DNA from: Bacillota bacterium
GTDB taxonomy: Bacteria; Bacillota; Clostridia; Christensenellales; Aristaeellaceae
Direction: 5' to 3'
Assembly: GCA_023411375.1 (NCBI GenBank)
Contig: JAEYOW010000016.1
Location: 1-64,000, forward strand
DNA length: 64,000 bases
Under the pieces are notes generated by a model. The model searched no databases. It saw only the letters and a program-made list of their open reading frames with translations, and was not told where the DNA came from. Shown one piece after another: positions 16,649 through 25,057 of the stretch (positions within the stretch are counted from its first letter, which is position 1; each line of letters begins with the position of its first letter). The position numbers and the translations under genes are program-made.

Positions 16649-18016
16649 ATGACCGCTTTTGAAAAGTTCAATTTTAAAACCTACGAGGAATTTCAACGGA
16701 AAATCGCTCAGCTTCGGGTGGATATCCCCCTCACAGAGGATTTTTCCATCCTGAAAACGCCGTTGGCGGTCGGAAGCCTGACCGCGCCCAACCGTATGGC
16801 TGTTTTGCCAATGGAGGGCTGCGACAGCGAGGAGGACGGCACGCCGGGTGAGCTGGTTTTTCGCCGGTACCGCCGCTTTGCGGGCGGCGGCGCGGGACTT
16901 TTGTGGTTTGAGGCCTGCGCGGTGGCTCCCGAGGGCAGGGCCAACCGTCTGCAGATGCACCTGAGGGAAGACAACGTGGAAACCTTCGGACGGCTGGTTG
17001 AGGCCGCGCATGAAGAAGCCATGCTCCGCCACGGACACCGCCCCGTATGCATTCTGCAACTGACCCATTCCGGCCGCTACAGCCGCCCGGTGGGGCATAC
17101 CCCCGCGCCGCTGGTGCCGCAGCACGATCCCCTTTTGGACCCACGCGTCGGCCTTGCGCCCGATGCGCCCGTGGTAACGGACGAATATCTGGACGCGCTT
17201 GAGGAGAAATACGTTCAGGCCGCGCTGCTGGCTAGGCGGGCGGGCTTTGACGGCGTGGATATCAAGGCGTGCCACCGCTACCTGGTGAGCGAGCTGCTGG
17301 CCAGCCATACCCGGGAGGGAAAGTATGGCGGCAGTTTTGAAAACCGTACCCGTTTTTTGCTGGAAGTGATCGATAAGGTACGCAAGGCGGTGGGACCGGA
17401 GTTCATCGTCGCCAGCCGCTTCAACGTCTATGACGCGCATCCCTATCCCTACGGCTTTGGCGTAAGCAGGGACGATTGGCAGGCGTTTGACCTGGAGGAG
17501 CCGCTCAGGCTTGTCCGGCTTATGGTCCGGCATGGGGTAAACCTGTTGTCAAACTCCGCGGGCAACCCGTATTTCCGCTATCCGCAGGTGACGCGCCCGC
17601 TGGACACGCCCGCGCTCGGCGGCGAAACACCCAACGAGCATCCGCTGGAGAGCGTGGCGCGGCTGTTCTATCTTTCCGGCGAGATCCAGAAGGCCGCTGG
17701 GGACGTGCCCGTCATCGGCAACGGATATTCGTGGCTCAGACAGTTTATTCCCAACTGCGGCGCGGCCAATGTAGCTGCGGGACGCATTGCGATGGTTGGG
17801 CTGGGCAGAGAGAGCTTCGCCTACCCCGACGCGCCCGGCGACATTCTGGAAAAGGGCGGGATGGATCCGAAAAAGGCATGCATCGCGTGCTCCAAATGCA
17901 CGCAGATCATGCGCGACCACGGCCGTACAGGCTGCGTCATTCGGGACGGCGCCGTTTATCTGCCGCTGTACAATCAATACCGACAGGAAGCCGAAGCGCG
18001 CGCTTCCCAAAAGTGA
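16649..18016 (+). CDS. Old Yellow Enzyme-like FMN oxidoreductase with C-terminal Fe-S cysteine motif
   Basis: 455 residues. The TIM barrel of the NADH:flavin oxidoreductase (Oxidored_FMN) family covers about 35-400: APNRMAVLPMEGC at the N-terminus, ILQLTHSGRYS, FDGVDIKACHRYLVSELLAS, and a C-terminal GAANVAAGRIAMVGLGRESFAYPD. After it comes CIACSKCTQ...GC with spacing C-x2-C-x2-C-x11-C, close to the 4Fe-4S site of 2,4-dienoyl-CoA reductase and BaiCD/BaiH-type enzymes (normally C-x2-C-x3-C). The FAD/NAD(P)H domain those enzymes carry is missing; the flavoprotein two genes downstream may supply electrons. The substrate is unknown; activated C=C reduction or oxidation is expected. Confidence 0.85.
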   Translation: MTAFEKFNFKTYEEFQRKIAQLRVDIPLTEDFSILKTPLAVGSLTAPNRMAVLPMEGCDSEEDGTPGELVFRRYRRFAGGGAGLLWFEACAVAPEGRANRLQMHLREDNVETFGRLVEAAHEEAMLRHGHRPVCILQLTHSGRYSRPVGHTPAPLVPQHDPLLDPRVGLAPDAPVVTDEYLDALEEKYVQAALLARRAGFDGVDIKACHRYLVSELLASHTREGKYGGSFENRTRFLLEVIDKVRKAVGPEFIVASRFNVYDAHPYPYGFGVSRDDWQAFDLEEPLRLVRLMVRHGVNLLSNSAGNPYFRYPQVTRPLDTPALGGETPNEHPLESVARLFYLSGEIQKAAGDVPVIGNGYSWLRQFIPNCGAANVAAGRIAMVGLGRESFAYPDAPGDILEKGGMDPKKACIACSKCTQIMRDHGRTGCVIRDGAVYLPLYNQYRQEAEARASQK

Positions 18017-18030
18017 GGAGGGCGGGGACC

Positions 18031-18804
18031 ATGGAGAAGAAAGTCGCCATCATAACGGGGGCCAGCCGTGGAATTGGCCACGCCATCGCGGGAAATATGC
18101 TGCGCGACGGCTATATTGCATGCATTATGGATTTGCGGGCGGAGGAGGACGCGAAGGAGCAGCTGGATATCCTGCGCAAGAGGGGCGAGGTGTACTACCA
18201 TCAGGGCAGCACCACCAGCGAGGCCGACCGCGAAGCCTTTGTCGCGGAGATTATGAAGCGTTATGGACGCATCGACGTGCTGGTGAACAACGCGGGCGTC
18301 GCGCCGCGCGTGCGTCAGGATCTGCTGGACGCTTCGGAGGAATCGTTCGATTTTGTGGTGGGCGTCAATGTGAAGGGAACGATGTTTCTCACACAGGTCG
18401 TGGCGCGTGAAATGCTGAAGCAGCCTGTAAAGGACAACGGCGTCCGTGCCGTCGTTGTCAATATTTCAAGCTTCTCAGCGTTTGTTTCCTCACCAAACCG
18501 TCCGGAATACTGCATCAGCAAGGCCGGCGTCAGCATGCTTACACGCCTTTTCGCCGACCGTCTGGCCGGCGACGGCATTTATGTGTATGAGGTACAGCCC
18601 GGCGTAATTCAGACGGATATGACCTCCGCCGTGAGGGAGAAGTATGACCGGCTGCTTAAGGGCACGGAATTTCCCATTCACCGCTGGGGTAAGCCCGAGG
18701 ACGTGGCCAACGCGGTATCGTTGCTTACCGAGGGCGGGCTGACCTATACCACCGGTCAGGTTATTCATGTGGACGGCGGTTATATGAACGTCCGCACCAT
18801 CTGA
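18031..18804 (+). CDS. Short-chain dehydrogenase/reductase (3-ketoacyl-ACP reductase-like)
   Basis: 257 residues with the classical SDR Rossmann motif TGASRGIG, the NNAGV structural motif and the Y-x3-K active site in YCISKAG, with SSFSAF supplying the catalytic serine. The C-terminus TTGQVIHVDGGY is typical. It resembles the FabG-like subgroup with PNRPEYCISKAG and VYEVQPGVIQTDMT, which acts on sugars or other secondary alcohols more often than on fatty acids. The start ATG follows GGAGGGCGGGGACC. It sits 14 nt after the OYE-like gene and 17 nt before the flavoprotein gene. Confidence 0.88.
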   Translation: MEKKVAIITGASRGIGHAIAGNMLRDGYIACIMDLRAEEDAKEQLDILRKRGEVYYHQGSTTSEADREAFVAEIMKRYGRIDVLVNNAGVAPRVRQDLLDASEESFDFVVGVNVKGTMFLTQVVAREMLKQPVKDNGVRAVVVNISSFSAFVSSPNRPEYCISKAGVSMLTRLFADRLAGDGIYVYEVQPGVIQTDMTSAVREKYDRLLKGTEFPIHRWGKPEDVANAVSLLTEGGLTYTTGQVIHVDGGYMNVRTI

Positions 18805-18821
18805 TTGTTTTGGAGGTTCGC

Positions 18822-20768
18822 ATGCAAACGACGACCGTTACCCTTGACGGGCGGACGCTGCCCGCCCGCGTTTACGACGCGGTGGTGGTGGGCACGGGTT
18901 GCGCGGGGTTTAACGCCGCGGACAGGCTGTATCACTATGGCCGCCGCGACATCGCGATATTGACGGACCATGTGAAGGGCGGCACTTCGCGAAACACGGG
19001 CTCCGACAAGCAGACATATTACAAACTTACGCTATCCGGCGACGAACCGGACAGCGTGAAACAGATGGCGGAGACGTACTTCGCGGGCCAGTGCATGGAC
19101 GGGGAGCACGCGCTGTGCGAGGCGGCGCTTTCGGCTAAGTGCTTCCTGCGCCTGTGCGATCTGGGAGTGCCTTTCCCGGTCAACCGTTACGGCGAGTATG
19201 TGGGCTATAAGACCGACCACGATCCCCGCAGGCGCGCGACCTCTGTCGGCCCGCTCACCAGCAAACGGATGACCGAGGCGCTGGAAAAGGCCGTCCATGA
19301 AAAAGGCATCGAGATTTTGGACCGCTATCAGGTAATTGCCATTCTAACCGGGCAGGAGGGCCGAGCCACGGGCCTGTTGTGCCTGAAAACCACGGATATG
19401 AGCTATGAGCTGGTGTTCGCGGGCTACATCGTGTACGCCACGGGCGGCCCGGCGGGCATCTACCAGGACAGCTGCTATCCGCTGGGCCATTACGGCATGA
19501 GCGGCGTGGCCTTTGAGGCGGGCGCGGCGGGCAAGAATGTGACTGAGTGGCAGTATGGCCTCGCCTCCGTAAAGCCGCGCTGGAACGTGAGCGGCACCTA
19601 TATGCAGGTGCTGCCGCGCTTCATCTCCACGGACGCTAATGGCGGCGACCCGCATGAGTTTTTGCCGGATTACCTGCCGGATGACGGCGTGCTTCTCACG
19701 GACGTGTTCCTCAAGGGATATCAATGGCCCTTCGATACCCGCAAGGCGCTTTCGGGCTCCTCGGTGATCGACCTGATCGTGTACACGGAAACGAAGGTTA
19801 AGGGCCGCCGGGTATTTCTGGATTTCCGCGAAAATCCGTTGGGGGAGCGGTTCCGTTTCGACTGCCTGTCGCCCGAGGCGTATGAATATTTGGATAGAGC
19901 GGGCGCTCTTATGGGAAAGCCTATCGACCGCCTGCGCCATATGAATGCTCCGGCCATTGAATTTTACCGCGGCAGGGGTGTGGATCTGGAAACGGAAATG
20001 CTGGAGATCGCGCTGTGCTCGCAGCATAACAACGGCGGCATCGCCATCGACGCGTGGTGGCAGTCGACGGTGCCCGGGCTGTTTGTGGTGGGCGAGGCGG
20101 CGGCAAGCCACGGCGTGTACCGTCCCGGCGGCAGCGCGCTCAACGCGGGCCAGGTTGGCGGCGAAAGAGCGGCAAGGTTCATCTCAAAACAGCCGGTTCT
20201 GCCCATCGACGCCCAGCGCGCCGCCGGGGAGGCGAAGGCCCGTATTTTGGCTTTGCTGAAGCTGCCCGGCGTTGCGCTGGCCGGTAACGGCAACCTCAAC
20301 GACGAGTATCTGTCAAGCATTGCGGCCATGAGCAGAAGCGGCGCGGCGGTGCGCGACAGTCAGGCGATCCGTGAATTGTACGGCGAGGTGCGCGGCAAGC
20401 TGGCAGGCTTTGCCGCGCAGGTGCGAATCGCATCTGAAAAGGAGTTGCCGCTATACTACCGCTACCGTGATATCCTGCTTTGCCAGGCCGTGTACCTTTA
20501 CGCCATGATGGACTACGCGGATAAGGGCGGCAAAAGCCGAGGCGCGGCCCTGTATACCGCCCCCAAGGGCGAGAAGGCGCTCGACTGTCTGCCGGATTCC
20601 TGCCGGCTTGCGCTGGATGACGGCGCGCTTAGGGACAGCGTACAGGAGGTGCGCTGGCGGGAGGGGGATATCGCGTGCGAATGGCGCGCGGTGCGCCCCA
20701 TCCCCGAGGTGGATGATTTTTTTGAAAATGTATGGCGTGAATACCGCGAGAGCGAAAACGTCTATTAA
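18822..20768 (+). CDS. Fumarate reductase-like FAD-dependent oxidoreductase (FAD_binding_2)
   Basis: 648 residues. The N-terminal dinucleotide-binding loop reads DAVVVGTGCAGFNAA, followed by KGGTSRNTGSDKQTYYK at the position where fumarate reductase/succinate dehydrogenase flavoproteins bind FAD. A later YRPGGSALNAGQVGG closes the FAD site, and NNGGIAIDAWWQSTVPGLFVVGE is the family's conserved C-terminal FAD segment. No heme or Fe-S motif is present. It is the last gene of the cluster, with a strong terminator 13 nt after its stop. With the OYE-like and SDR genes it suggests a multi-step oxidation or reduction of an imported compound; aspartate oxidase or delta-1-ketosteroid dehydrogenase functions cannot be assigned. 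Confidence 0.85.
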   Translation: MQTTTVTLDGRTLPARVYDAVVVGTGCAGFNAADRLYHYGRRDIAILTDHVKGGTSRNTGSDKQTYYKLTLSGDEPDSVKQMAETYFAGQCMDGEHALCEAALSAKCFLRLCDLGVPFPVNRYGEYVGYKTDHDPRRRATSVGPLTSKRMTEALEKAVHEKGIEILDRYQVIAILTGQEGRATGLLCLKTTDMSYELVFAGYIVYATGGPAGIYQDSCYPLGHYGMSGVAFEAGAAGKNVTEWQYGLASVKPRWNVSGTYMQVLPRFISTDANGGDPHEFLPDYLPDDGVLLTDVFLKGYQWPFDTRKALSGSSVIDLIVYTETKVKGRRVFLDFRENPLGERFRFDCLSPEAYEYLDRAGALMGKPIDRLRHMNAPAIEFYRGRGVDLETEMLEIALCSQHNNGGIAIDAWWQSTVPGLFVVGEAAASHGVYRPGGSALNAGQVGGERAARFISKQPVLPIDAQRAAGEAKARILALLKLPGVALAGNGNLNDEYLSSIAAMSRSGAAVRDSQAIRELYGEVRGKLAGFAAQVRIASEKELPLYYRYRDILLCQAVYLYAMMDYADKGGKSRGAALYTAPKGEKALDCLPDSCRLALDDGALRDSVQEVRWREGDIACEWRAVRPIPEVDDFFENVWREYRESENVY

Positions 20769-20780
20769 ACAAAAGAGTAT

Positions 20781-20824
20781 AGCGGGCGGCGTTCCTCTGA
20801 GTGTTGAGGGACGCCGCCCGCTTT
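20781..20824 (+). terminator. Terminator of the transporter-oxidoreductase cluster
   Basis: AGCGGGCGGCGT...ACGCCGCCCGCTTT: a stem of more than 12 bp with additional inner pairing (CCTC/GAGG), ending in a short T run, 13 nt after the stop. Confidence 0.8.
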
Positions 20825-20851
20825 GGGCTGGTATCAGGACGGTTCGCTCGT

Positions 20852-20880
20852 TTGACGGAAAAGGGAATTTGTCGTAAACT
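20852..20880 (+). promoter_or_regulatory. Promoter of the GH3 gene
   Basis: TTGACG (20852-20857), 17-nt spacer, TAAACT (20875-20880), 60 nt before the ATG at 20941. Confidence 0.65.
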
Positions 20881-20940
20881 GGTTTAGTTGCGCGCCGAGC
20901 GTGGGGAAAACGCAGGCGGCGGCGGATGGGGGAATGAGGA

Positions 20941-22101
20941 ATGATTCCGAAACATGCTTCAATGCGCGCTTTGGCGGTGCTTCTGGCGCTGGCGGCCGGG
21001 CTTTGCTTTGCGCCGGCGGGAGCAGGAGCAGAGGCGGAGGGCGGCGCGGAGGCGCGCATAAACGCGCTGCTTGGGCAGATGACGCTGGAGGAGAAGATCT
21101 GCCAGCTGTTTTTTGTGCGCCCGGAGGATTTTTCGCGCATTAGCAGCGTCACCAAGGGCAGCGCGAAGCTGGAAAACGCCTTTGCGAAGTTCCCGGTTGG
21201 CGGCGTAGTGCTGTTTCCCGGAAATATAAAAAGCGGCGAACAATTGACCGAGCTGAACGAAGCCATGCAGAGCTATGCGAAAAAAGCGCGCGGTATCGGG
21301 CTGCTGATTGGCGTAGACGAGGAGGGCGGAGGTGTGGCCCGCGTCGCCAGAAAGCTCAAGCTTAAGGATGCGGCGCCCGCCATGAGCGTGATCGGTGAAA
21401 GCGGCGACCCGCAAAAGGCCTATGAGATTGGCGTGCAAATCGGCGCATATCTGCGCGGCTACGGCTTCACGCTGGATTTCGCGCCCGTGGCGGACGTGCG
21501 CACGGATGTGGAAAAGGCGGAGATCACGCTGCGCTCCTTCGGCTACGATGCGGCGCTTGTAAGCGAAATGGTATCCGGCTTTGTCAGGGGTATTCAGGAG
21601 CAGCAGGTGCTGGCGGTACTCAAGCACTTTCCCGGCCATGGCGGCGCATCCGGCAACGCCCATAATGGAAGCGCTGTTTCCACGCGTACGGTGGGGCAGT
21701 GGAGAAGCTTTGAATGGCTGCCTTTTGAGGCCGGGCTGGAGGCGGGCGCCCGGGTGGTGATGATCTCTCACCAGACAGCGGCGGCAGTGGATGGCGGGCA
21801 GCCCGCAACGCTATCATACCGGATTGTGACGGAGCTTTTGCGGGGCGAGCTGGGCTTTGAGGGCGTGGCCGTCACCGACGCGCTGCGCATGGACGCGGTC
21901 GCGGGGACATACGGTTCCGGCGAGGCCTGTGTACGCGCATTGTTGGCCGGCTGTGATATGCTGCTGCTGCCAAAGAATTTTTCAAACGGCTATCACGGCG
22001 TGCTGGAGGCGGTGACGGACGGGCGGTTGAGCGAGGAACGGATCGACGAAAGCGTTCGGAGAATCCTGAAATTGAAGGACGCGTGGGGCCTTTTGAAATA
22101 A
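20941..22101 (+). CDS. Exported glycoside hydrolase family 3, beta-N-acetylhexosaminidase-like (NagZ type)
   Basis: 386 residues: a single GH3 TIM-barrel domain as in NagZ. The conserved KHFPGHGGASGNAHNGSAV segment (residues about 225-245) contains the family's K-H-FPGHG and the histidine used as acid/base in NagZ-type enzymes, and GVAVTDALRMDAV carries the nucleophile aspartate. A signal peptide of about 30 residues without a usable lipobox points to export, so it probably trims muropeptides or amino-sugar glycans outside the membrane. GAGGA lies just before the ATG. It has its own promoter and shares a bidirectional terminator with the convergent gene. Confidence 0.88.
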   Translation: MIPKHASMRALAVLLALAAGLCFAPAGAGAEAEGGAEARINALLGQMTLEEKICQLFFVRPEDFSRISSVTKGSAKLENAFAKFPVGGVVLFPGNIKSGEQLTELNEAMQSYAKKARGIGLLIGVDEEGGGVARVARKLKLKDAAPAMSVIGESGDPQKAYEIGVQIGAYLRGYGFTLDFAPVADVRTDVEKAEITLRSFGYDAALVSEMVSGFVRGIQEQQVLAVLKHFPGHGGASGNAHNGSAVSTRTVGQWRSFEWLPFEAGLEAGARVVMISHQTAAAVDGGQPATLSYRIVTELLRGELGFEGVAVTDALRMDAVAGTYGSGEACVRALLAGCDMLLLPKNFSNGYHGVLEAVTDGRLSEERIDESVRRILKLKDAWGLLK

Positions 22102-22125
22102 GCTTTCTGTCAGAACATAAAAAGT

Positions 22126-22162
22126 AGGGCGGGCGTAATCCCAACGGGTTTACGCCTGCCCT
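22126..22162. terminator. Bidirectional terminator between GH3 gene and ssb-like gene
   Basis: Stem arms AGGGCGGGCGTAA and TTACGCCTGCCCT with inner CCC/GGG. The minus-strand side is followed by a T run (plus AAAAA at 22119-22123), the plus side by CTGTTT, so it is stronger for the minus-strand gene. Confidence 0.8.
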
Positions 22163-22197
22163 GTTTAGGTGCATAAATTTTTTTTCGCAATGGAATT

Positions 22198-22887
22198 TCA
22201 GCAGTCGCGCATGCCGCCGAAATGTCCCTGCGCCTGCATCTGGGGCGGCAGCCCATGATATTCCGGGCGCGCTTCGTCCTTAAGCGCCGCCAGACGGCTG
22301 ACGCTTACCTCGTAAGCGACCTTGTTAAGCGTAGTGCCGTCGGGCATCTGCTTTTGATAGGCGCGGCTCTGGAAACGGCCCACCAGCTGCACCTTGTCTC
22401 CGATTTTAAGGTTTGAGGCATAGCGCGCCGTGCGCCCCCACGTAATGCAGGGAATATAATCGCTTTTGCCGTAGGAACGGTTTACAGCGAGCATAAGATC
22501 CGCGATTTCCCGGCCAAAGGGAGTGGTGCGGTAGCTGGGCGGCTTGCACAGCGCGCCCGTCAGCTGGACGCGGTTGGGGTTTTCCTCGTCGCTGTCGCCG
22601 CTTATCAGCCTTTGGGCAAACGCGGTGATCAAAAGGCGGCCGGCGCCCTCCACCACCTTGTTGTAGCTGCGAAGCTGGCCCTCCAGGCACAGAAGGTTTC
22701 CGGTCGTAAGCGGCTCGTCGATCAGCAGCCGCTCGCTCAGCGTGATGGGCAGGAAGTCCTCCGCGCCGCTGAGCCTCGGTACGCGCAATGTGGTTACGTA
22801 GAATTGTTCCCCGAAGAGCTCGTGTCCGAATTGAAGGCTTTGGCAGATGTGTCCCCGCAGGTGGATGGTGTTTCCGTTTTCTTCCAT
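22198..22887 (-). CDS. Tandem OB-fold single-stranded DNA-binding protein (SSB/PriB-like)
   Basis: 229 residues that read as two SSB-type OB folds: about 5-105 (NTIHLRGHICQSLQFGHE...FYVTTLRVPRLSG) and about 115-215 (NRVQLTGALCKPPSYRTTPFGREIADLMLAVNR). The second shows the SSB hallmarks: a strand followed by YIPCITWGRTA and LKIGDKVQLVGRFQSR. The canonical SSB ends in an acidic tail with a terminal DDIPF-like motif; this one ends in a Gln- and Gly-containing tail, FGGMRDC, so it is unlikely to recruit partners the same way. It is encoded 16 nt downstream of a polysaccharide deacetylase. A role in replication or repair is inferred from the fold only. Confidence 0.8.
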   Translation of the reverse strand: MEENGNTIHLRGHICQSLQFGHELFGEQFYVTTLRVPRLSGAEDFLPITLSERLLIDEPLTTGNLLCLEGQLRSYNKVVEGAGRLLITAFAQRLISGDSDEENPNRVQLTGALCKPPSYRTTPFGREIADLMLAVNRSYGKSDYIPCITWGRTARYASNLKIGDKVQLVGRFQSRAYQKQMPDGTTLNKVAYEVSVSRLAALKDEARPEYHGLPPQMQAQGHFGGMRDC

Positions 22888-22903
22888 GTTCCTTCACCTC
22901 TTG

Positions 22904-23791
22904 TTATTGCTTTGGTTTTGTCGTTGACTTGGGGTGTTGCTTGCCCTGCACGTCGATGGTGGTTTCTCCCGAGAGGAGGATTTCGCTGACGGGAATAATT
23001 TTGTATCCCAGCCCCTGGTAATGCTTAATCACCGTGGGCAGCGCATTGACGATATCGTTGCTGTCATTGTGGAACAGGACGATGTCGCCGTTATCGACGC
23101 GGTAGGTGCATTGCTTGATGATGTCCGCCGTGCCGCGGTCCTTCCAGTCCAGGCTGTCGATGCTCCATTGCACGGCCTCGTAGCCTTCCGCGCGCGCTAC
23201 CTGTACCACGCGGTCGTTGTAATCGCCGTAGGGCGGACGGAAAAGCGTCGGGCGCACCCCTGTTAGCTTTTCCACTTTATCGCTCATAATGCGCAGCTCA
23301 TCCCTGATGGCCTGCTCTCCAAGCTGGCTCATATGAGGGTGCGAATCCGAATGATTGCCGATTTCATGCCCGCGTGAAAAGATTTCCTGAACCATCTCCG
23401 GATATTTATCCACCCAGCCGCCTACCAGGAAAAAGGTGGTTTTGACGTCGTGTTCATCCAGAATATCCAGAATTGGAATGGTTTTATCCGCGCCCCATGA
23501 AGCGTCGAAGCTGATGGCGACGACCTTGTCGTCCCGCTCGACGTTGTACACGGGCAGCTCACGCTTTCGCGCCACAACGGCGGTTGCGGGCTGGTTGAGT
23601 CCGACGATATAGGTGGTGGATATGGCGGCGAGGCAGAGAATCAACCCGATCTGCGCCGCGGCATGGCGCGCCTTTTGGGTTTTCCAGAGAGCCTTGATGC
23701 GCTCAAGCGGACCCGCGCGCGACGGGCTGCTTGCGGGAGGCGGCTGTAAGGACAGCCCCTTTTCCCGGAGCTTGAGGGGTTTGTTACTCAT
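22904..23791 (-). CDS. Membrane-anchored polysaccharide deacetylase (CE4, PdaB/YlxY-like)
   Basis: 295 residues. A cytoplasmic N-terminus of about 45 residues and one membrane segment (QIGLILCLAAISTTYIVGL) precede an external NodB domain. CE4 motifs are VAISFDASWGAD (motif 1, with the DA-W variant of PdaB-type proteins), NHSDSHPHM (metal-binding HxxxHP) and RPPYGDYN (motif 3). It should deacetylate peptidoglycan or a related glycan at the membrane surface; PdaB relatives act in sporulation. The ATG at 23791 has AAGGAGGG 7 nt upstream; the open frame continues 43 codons further without a ribosome binding site. Confidence 0.9.
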   Translation of the reverse strand: MSNKPLKLREKGLSLQPPPASSPSRAGPLERIKALWKTQKARHAAAQIGLILCLAAISTTYIVGLNQPATAVVARKRELPVYNVERDDKVVAISFDASWGADKTIPILDILDEHDVKTTFFLVGGWVDKYPEMVQEIFSRGHEIGNHSDSHPHMSQLGEQAIRDELRIMSDKVEKLTGVRPTLFRPPYGDYNDRVVQVARAEGYEAVQWSIDSLDWKDRGTADIIKQCTYRVDNGDIVLFHNDSNDIVNALPTVIKHYQGLGYKIIPVSEILLSGETTIDVQGKQHPKSTTKPKQ

Positions 23792-23882
23792 TCGTGTCCC
23801 TCCTTTTACGCATGTATGTATGTATTTGAAAAGGCGCGTATGCAAATTACCCTGAGCGTTTGACACAACAAGCGGCGATACG

Positions 23883-23916
23883 ACAAAGAAAGCCCGCTTC
23901 CGACAGGGAAGCGGGC
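23883..23916 (-). terminator. Terminator of the 2-hydroxyacid dehydrogenase gene
   Basis: Arms GCCCGCTTCC (23892-23901) and GGGAAGCGGGC (23906-23916); on the minus strand the stem is followed by TTTCTTT. Confidence 0.8.
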
Positions 23917-23952
23917 GCAAAAAACCGGATGGCGCGTGCGGTTTGTATGAAG

Positions 23953-24918
23953 TTATCCCATTTTAAATACTTCCGGGTTGAGCAGGTTTTGGGGCGCTTT
24001 TCCCGCCAGCGCGTCCAGGATGCGTCGGGAGGCTTCCTCGCCCATTTGCCTGCGCGCCTGTATGGTGTTGCTGCCGGCGTGAGGCGTGAGCAGAACGTTG
24101 CCCAACTTGAAAAAGGCCGGATTTACGTCGGGCTCGCCGGTAAAGACATCCAGCCCGGCCCCTGCGATACGGCGCTCCTGCAACGCGTCGATCAGCGCGT
24201 TTTCATCCACTACGGGCCCGCGGGCTGTGTTGATCAGATAGGCGGTGGGCTTCATGAGCGCGATAAGCCCGCGGGATATCAACCCGTTTGTAGCGGGGGT
24301 GTGGGGACAATGAATGCTGATAAAATCCGCATCGGCCATCAACCGCTCGATCGGAACATGAACGTCGCCCAGCGCGTCGCGGGCGGGCTTGGGCGTGCGG
24401 GCGGCATAGAGCACGCGCATGCCCATCACGCGCCCGAAATCCGCCACGCGCGCGCCGATGCGTCCCATGCCCACGATGCCGAGCGTCGCGCCTTCCAGCG
24501 AGGTTCCCATGCGTCTGCCCATCACGAACACGTCCGCCGGCGGTTGGCTGCGGATAAGCCTGTCAAGCTCGTTTACGCGGCGTGCGAGAGCCGTAATATG
24601 GGCAATGGCAAGCTCGGCGGTGGGCGCGGTTACGCAGTCCGGCGTATTTGCAACCATTATGCCGCGCTCTGTCGCCGCTGAAATGTCGATTGCGTCATAG
24701 CCCGCGCCATAGCAGACGATCAGCCGCAGGTTCTTTCCGGCCTCAATCATTTCCCGGTCAAACGGAGTACAGGCGAGCACCGCCCAGACGTCCGGCAGCA
24801 ACGAAAGCAGCTCCTCCCTGTCAAAACGCCGCCCGGCGGGAGGCTGGATGAGCTCGTGGCCGCGCAACGCGTGAAAGCCGTCCGCCGGCACGCCAAAGGT
24901 AACGAGAATCTTCGCCAT
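23953..24918 (-). CDS. D-isomer-specific 2-hydroxyacid dehydrogenase
   Basis: 321 residues. NAD(P)-dependent oxidoreductase of the glyoxylate/hydroxypyruvate reductase and phosphoglycerate dehydrogenase superfamily: Rossmann loop GIVGMGRIGARV, catalytic arginine in INTARGPVVDE, glutamate in LDVFTGEPDV and histidine in LTPHAGSNT. It lacks an ACT domain, so it is unlikely to be a feedback-controlled SerA. I chose the start MAKILVTFG (24918) because a GAAGGA site lies about 10 nt upstream; an ATG six codons earlier has none. Monocistronic, with a promoter at 24963-24991 and a terminator at 23883-23916. Confidence 0.9.
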   Translation of the reverse strand: MAKILVTFGVPADGFHALRGHELIQPPAGRRFDREELLSLLPDVWAVLACTPFDREMIEAGKNLRLIVCYGAGYDAIDISAATERGIMVANTPDCVTAPTAELAIAHITALARRVNELDRLIRSQPPADVFVMGRRMGTSLEGATLGIVGMGRIGARVADFGRVMGMRVLYAARTPKPARDALGDVHVPIERLMADADFISIHCPHTPATNGLISRGLIALMKPTAYLINTARGPVVDENALIDALQERRIAGAGLDVFTGEPDVNPAFFKLGNVLLTPHAGSNTIQARRQMGEEASRRILDALAGKAPQNLLNPEVFKMG

Positions 24919-24962
24919 AAAAAAACCGTCCTTCATCGTAATGTAAAGCCGAAAGCGCTGAT

Positions 24963-24991
24963 ATCATAGCAGGCTTTTCGCGCGTTTGCAA
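24963..24991 (-). promoter_or_regulatory. Promoter of the 2-hydroxyacid dehydrogenase gene
   Basis: Minus strand TTGCAA (24991-24986), 17-nt spacer, TATGAT (24968-24963), 45 nt before the chosen start. Confidence 0.6.
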
Positions 24992-25057
24992 GCGCCGGAC
25001 GGCGAATGCTTTGCGCGCGCCTGGGCATTCTATGGGTAAAACCGTGCGGAGGCCAGC

